The translations under genes were made by a program, and so were the position numbers. This document shows positions 4,681 through 6,891 of a stretch of DNA of 6,891 nucleotides, in pieces. This stretch comes from Lentisphaeria bacterium (GTDB taxonomy: Bacteria; Verrucomicrobiota; Lentisphaeria; Oligosphaerales; Oligosphaeraceae). The notes under the pieces are model-generated. The model was not told the origin of the DNA, ran no database searches, and saw nothing but the letters and a program-made list of their open reading frames with translations. The number at the start of each line of letters is the position of its first letter. Position 1 is the stretch's first letter. The DNA lies in the NCBI GenBank assembly GCA_024405235.1, contig JAKSPA010000087.1:1-6891 (forward strand), read 5' to 3'.

Positions 4681-6891
4681 TCAGAATTCCAATTTTGTCA
4701 TTGACTGAGGCATTGGGGCAGGGCCGATGGCGCAATCGTTGTGTGTTTGCGCGAAGAATCGTTCAGTGACCTCCTGAACCTGCTTGAGCGTTATGGTCTG
4801 GATTTCCTCGAATCTGCGGATTACGAACTGGTTGTCGGTTCCGGCGAGCAATGAGTCGCAGCATTGCGCGGCTGCGGAGGCTGGCCTTACAGGCGTGAGC
4901 ATTGAACCGAGGGCCTGTAGAACGGCCTTGTCGACTTCTGCCTGAGTGAATGGATTTTTCCTGAGGAAATCCGGAATCGCGTCAAACGCGCGGTAGGTGT
5001 TTTCGCAATTCGGATCATCGTGCGAATGAAGGAAGGCGATGGATTCGAACGGTCTGTACTTCATGGTGCAGCCGTATGCGCCGCCTTTCGCACGGATTTC
5101 GTCCCAGAGGTATCCGCTGCTGAGGATGTTGGAGGCCAGCATGAGTGGATTTCTGTCCTTTGCGGACTGGTGTGGCGCGGCGAAAGCGCGCACGCATGTG
5201 TGGACTTTCGCAGGAATCGTTGCGTATTCCGCTCTGCCCTTCGCTAGTTCGCATGGAGGAATCGTTCGCATGAAATGCTTTGCCGATGTTCGTGCGTCGG
5301 CGACATTGCTCCAGTTCGCTGCGAGTTTTTCCATTGCAAGGAATGCATCGTGGTCATCCGTGGCGAGTCCTGCGGCCAGAATCGGTGCATTCCGCAGCCA
5401 GATTGCGAGCCTTTCCATTTTGTCCACGAGTTCGTCAAGCTGGTTTTCTGTCAGCCGTCCAATCTGTTGGCAGCGGTTGAATGCAGGGAAGCCAGTGAGA
5501 TTGTCTATCAGCGTCTGCATGTCGCTGATGCCGCTTGCTGCGCGTGCCGATGCGTATGAGAAATTGGCGCGTGACAGGAGCATTGCCGATTGTCTTGTGG
5601 CTGTGCTCTTGAGGAGATTCACGATGTGCTTGCGCTCTCTGAAAGAGACATTGTGCAGTTGTTCAAGGAAGAGTTCGACCGCCTGCGGCATCTTTCTGTC
5701 AAGTGCGCAAAGGCTGAAGGGAAGCGTGTAGTAGAATGGCTCAGGTGAATCCTTTGAAGTGCCGATTGCGGCGTTCATTGTGAATTCGCTGCCGTTGAGG
5801 GCCAGTTCTTCCGCGCGTTCGTCGTATGTCTTTGTATTCGTTCCCATTTTCGGGAAGAGAATCATGAAGAACTGAAGCGCATCCAGAAGATCGGCGGGAA
5901 TGCTCGACGCATCCAACGTGAAGTTCATGCGTGCCAGGCCATTTGCGAAATCGGTCGATTTTCTGTATTTCAGACCGTTGGCGAAGCAGCCGTCTTCGTA
6001 GTTGAGAAGTGTCGGTCTGGATGGCAGGTCATGTCTGCGCAGGACTGGTATGGTGGCCAGCGCTTCAGGCGTGTCGGGAGTCGTCGCAATCGACTGCAGT
6101 TTCTTCTGGTAAGCGATTGTCTTTGCCGCTTTGTCCTTGCTCCATGTGGCGAATTTCCTGGCCATTTTCTCCGCAATGGCTTTGTCCGTGCGTTTTTTCA
6201 ACGTCGTGTCAGGGCTTAGTTCAAGCCTTACGCGTCGCGGATTGTCAATAAGCCACTTTTGGATAAGGTCTTCCAGATATCGTGGATTCTTTTCAAGCAG
6301 TTCCTGCAGTTTTGGAAGTTGTTCGGCCTGCCTGAGGAATTGGAACGGATCATCGGAGTAATGCCATGACGCAAGAACATCTTCGAGCAAATCGATGACA
6401 TAATCCTTGTTGATGTTCAGATTGGAAGTCTGGAAGCGCGTCAATGCGCCTTGAACCTGTGCCTGGGGCAGGCCGTTCTTCACGCATTTCTTCAGCGTCT
6501 CCATGACCAGCGATTCGAATTTTTTGAAATCCGTCGGCTTGACGCCGCGCATGCCGATGCAGAACGACGCCATAGGCGCGGAGCCTATTCTGGATTCGAT
6601 GAGCGCCTTTGAGAGCGGAGATGCGAGATTTCCGATGAGAACGGCTTCGAGAAGCTGGAATCCGAGATCGAGTTCCGGATCTCTTGTGTCATCCAGCGCC
6701 CACGCGATGGCGGCGATACCCTTCTTTGTGCGAAGCGCTTCCGGATCCGGCACGAAGGGCGCCTTGCTGACGGAAGGCGCTTTGGCGGCTGCCGTCAGCG
6801 GCTTTTGTGTCGCGGCATTGTTTAATGTCGCCGCGAATTTTTCAAGACGCGGGAGATCCTTCTGCAGATGGTCTTCAATGACGGCGAGTTT
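4681..6891 (-). CDS. M16C family metallopeptidase (presequence protease-like), N-terminus outside window
   Basis: This belongs to the PreP/Cym1-type M16C peptidases, which are zinc enzymes that enclose and degrade short unfolded peptides. The frame is open to the window edge, giving 736 residues; the GTG at 6751-6753 is internal. The missing part, about 250 residues judging by the usual 970-1000 total, should contain the HxxEH zinc site, so catalysis cannot be checked here. Visible parts, numbered from the window edge: the second M16 domain (about 50-160), the M16C-associated helical region (about 166-291) with NPRRVRLELSPD (217-228) and the typical PEALATIPVLRRHDLP ending near 290, then the third and fourth M16 domains. 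The last carries LWDEIRAKGGAYG (R600, Y606; codons near 5071-5097), the conserved Arg/Tyr pair of the C-terminal half that contacts substrate. It ends KLEF then TGA. Cellular location is unknown because any signal peptide lies outside the window. Confidence 0.92.
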   Translation of the reverse strand, partial: KLAVIEDHLQKDLPRLEKFAATLNNAATQKPLTAAAKAPSVSKAPFVPDPEALRTKKGIAAIAWALDDTRDPELDLGFQLLEAVLIGNLASPLSKALIESRIGSAPMASFCIGMRGVKPTDFKKFESLVMETLKKCVKNGLPQAQVQGALTRFQTSNLNINKDYVIDLLEDVLASWHYSDDPFQFLRQAEQLPKLQELLEKNPRYLEDLIQKWLIDNPRRVRLELSPDTTLKKRTDKAIAEKMARKFATWSKDKAAKTIAYQKKLQSIATTPDTPEALATIPVLRRHDLPSRPTLLNYEDGCFANGLKYRKSTDFANGLARMNFTLDASSIPADLLDALQFFMILFPKMGTNTKTYDERAEELALNGSEFTMNAAIGTSKDSPEPFYYTLPFSLCALDRKMPQAVELFLEQLHNVSFRERKHIVNLLKSTATRQSAMLLSRANFSYASARAASGISDMQTLIDNLTGFPAFNRCQQIGRLTENQLDELVDKMERLAIWLRNAPILAAGLATDDHDAFLAMEKLAANWSNVADARTSAKHFMRTIPPCELAKGRAEYATIPAKVHTCVRAFAAPHQSAKDRNPLMLASNILSSGYLWDEIRAKGGAYGCTMKYRPFESIAFLHSHDDPNCENTYRAFDAIPDFLRKNPFTQAEVDKAVLQALGSMLTPVRPASAAAQCCDSLLAGTDNQFVIRRFEEIQTITLKQVQEVTERFFAQTHNDCAIGPAPMPQSMTKLEF

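Noticed and set aside
5039..5731. Open plus-strand frame of about 230 codons opposite the peptidase gene
   Set aside because: The opposite strand carries clear M16C motifs throughout. The translation here is Ser/Arg/Ala rich and shows no family motifs.
6751..6753. GTG as the start codon of the peptidase
   Set aside because: The frame continues open upstream for 46 more codons to the window edge. The family also requires about 250 residues, including the zinc site, before this point.
3919..6891. A new functional system formed by the peptidase and the Gfo/Idh-like protein
   Set aside because: Adjacency and direction alone do not show joint function, and half of the peptidase's context lies outside the window. 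Conservation of the pair across genomes would be needed.

Overview
The window reads as ordinary bacterial chromosome of roughly balanced base composition and standard genetic code, with TAA, TAG and TGA all used as stops. There are no tRNA or rRNA genes, CRISPR arrays, transposase genes or phage genes. The wording of ribosomal proteins L13 and S9, next to an M16C presequence-protease-like peptidase and a reduced Gfo/Idh/MocA-like protein, reminds me of the Lentisphaerota/Verrucomicrobiota (PVC) group. That placement is an impression from memory, not a result.

Layout, left to right. Positions 1-1000 (+) hold the last ten or so membrane helices of an MFS transporter whose start lies off the window. 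Positions 1001-1462 are non-coding and hold two strong terminator-type hairpins, short direct repeats, two back-to-back palindromes and a distant perfect 12-nt complementarity. This stretch separates the MFS gene from a convergent block of five minus-strand genes. In transcription order (right to left) that block is: an M16C metallopeptidase missing its N-terminal catalytic domain at the window edge (6891-4681), a short Gfo/Idh/MocA-like protein without the dinucleotide-binding glycine motif or the EKP catalytic motif (4620-3919), rplM for L13 (3818-3372), rpsI for S9 (3336-2935) and a divergent PHP-domain protein (2791-1463).

The rplM-rpsI pair is a conserved bacterial ribosomal-protein operon, here with a 35-nt spacer and a clear rho-independent terminator after rpsI. 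The PHP gene is therefore probably transcribed separately. The peptidase and the Gfo/Idh-like gene are 60 nt apart, in the same direction and the same reading frame, and could be cotranscribed, but nothing shows that they act together.

I see no convincing new multi-gene system. The items most worth a second look are the two enzyme-fold proteins with eroded active-site motifs (Gfo/Idh-like and PHP) and the structured intergenic region around 1084-1462.
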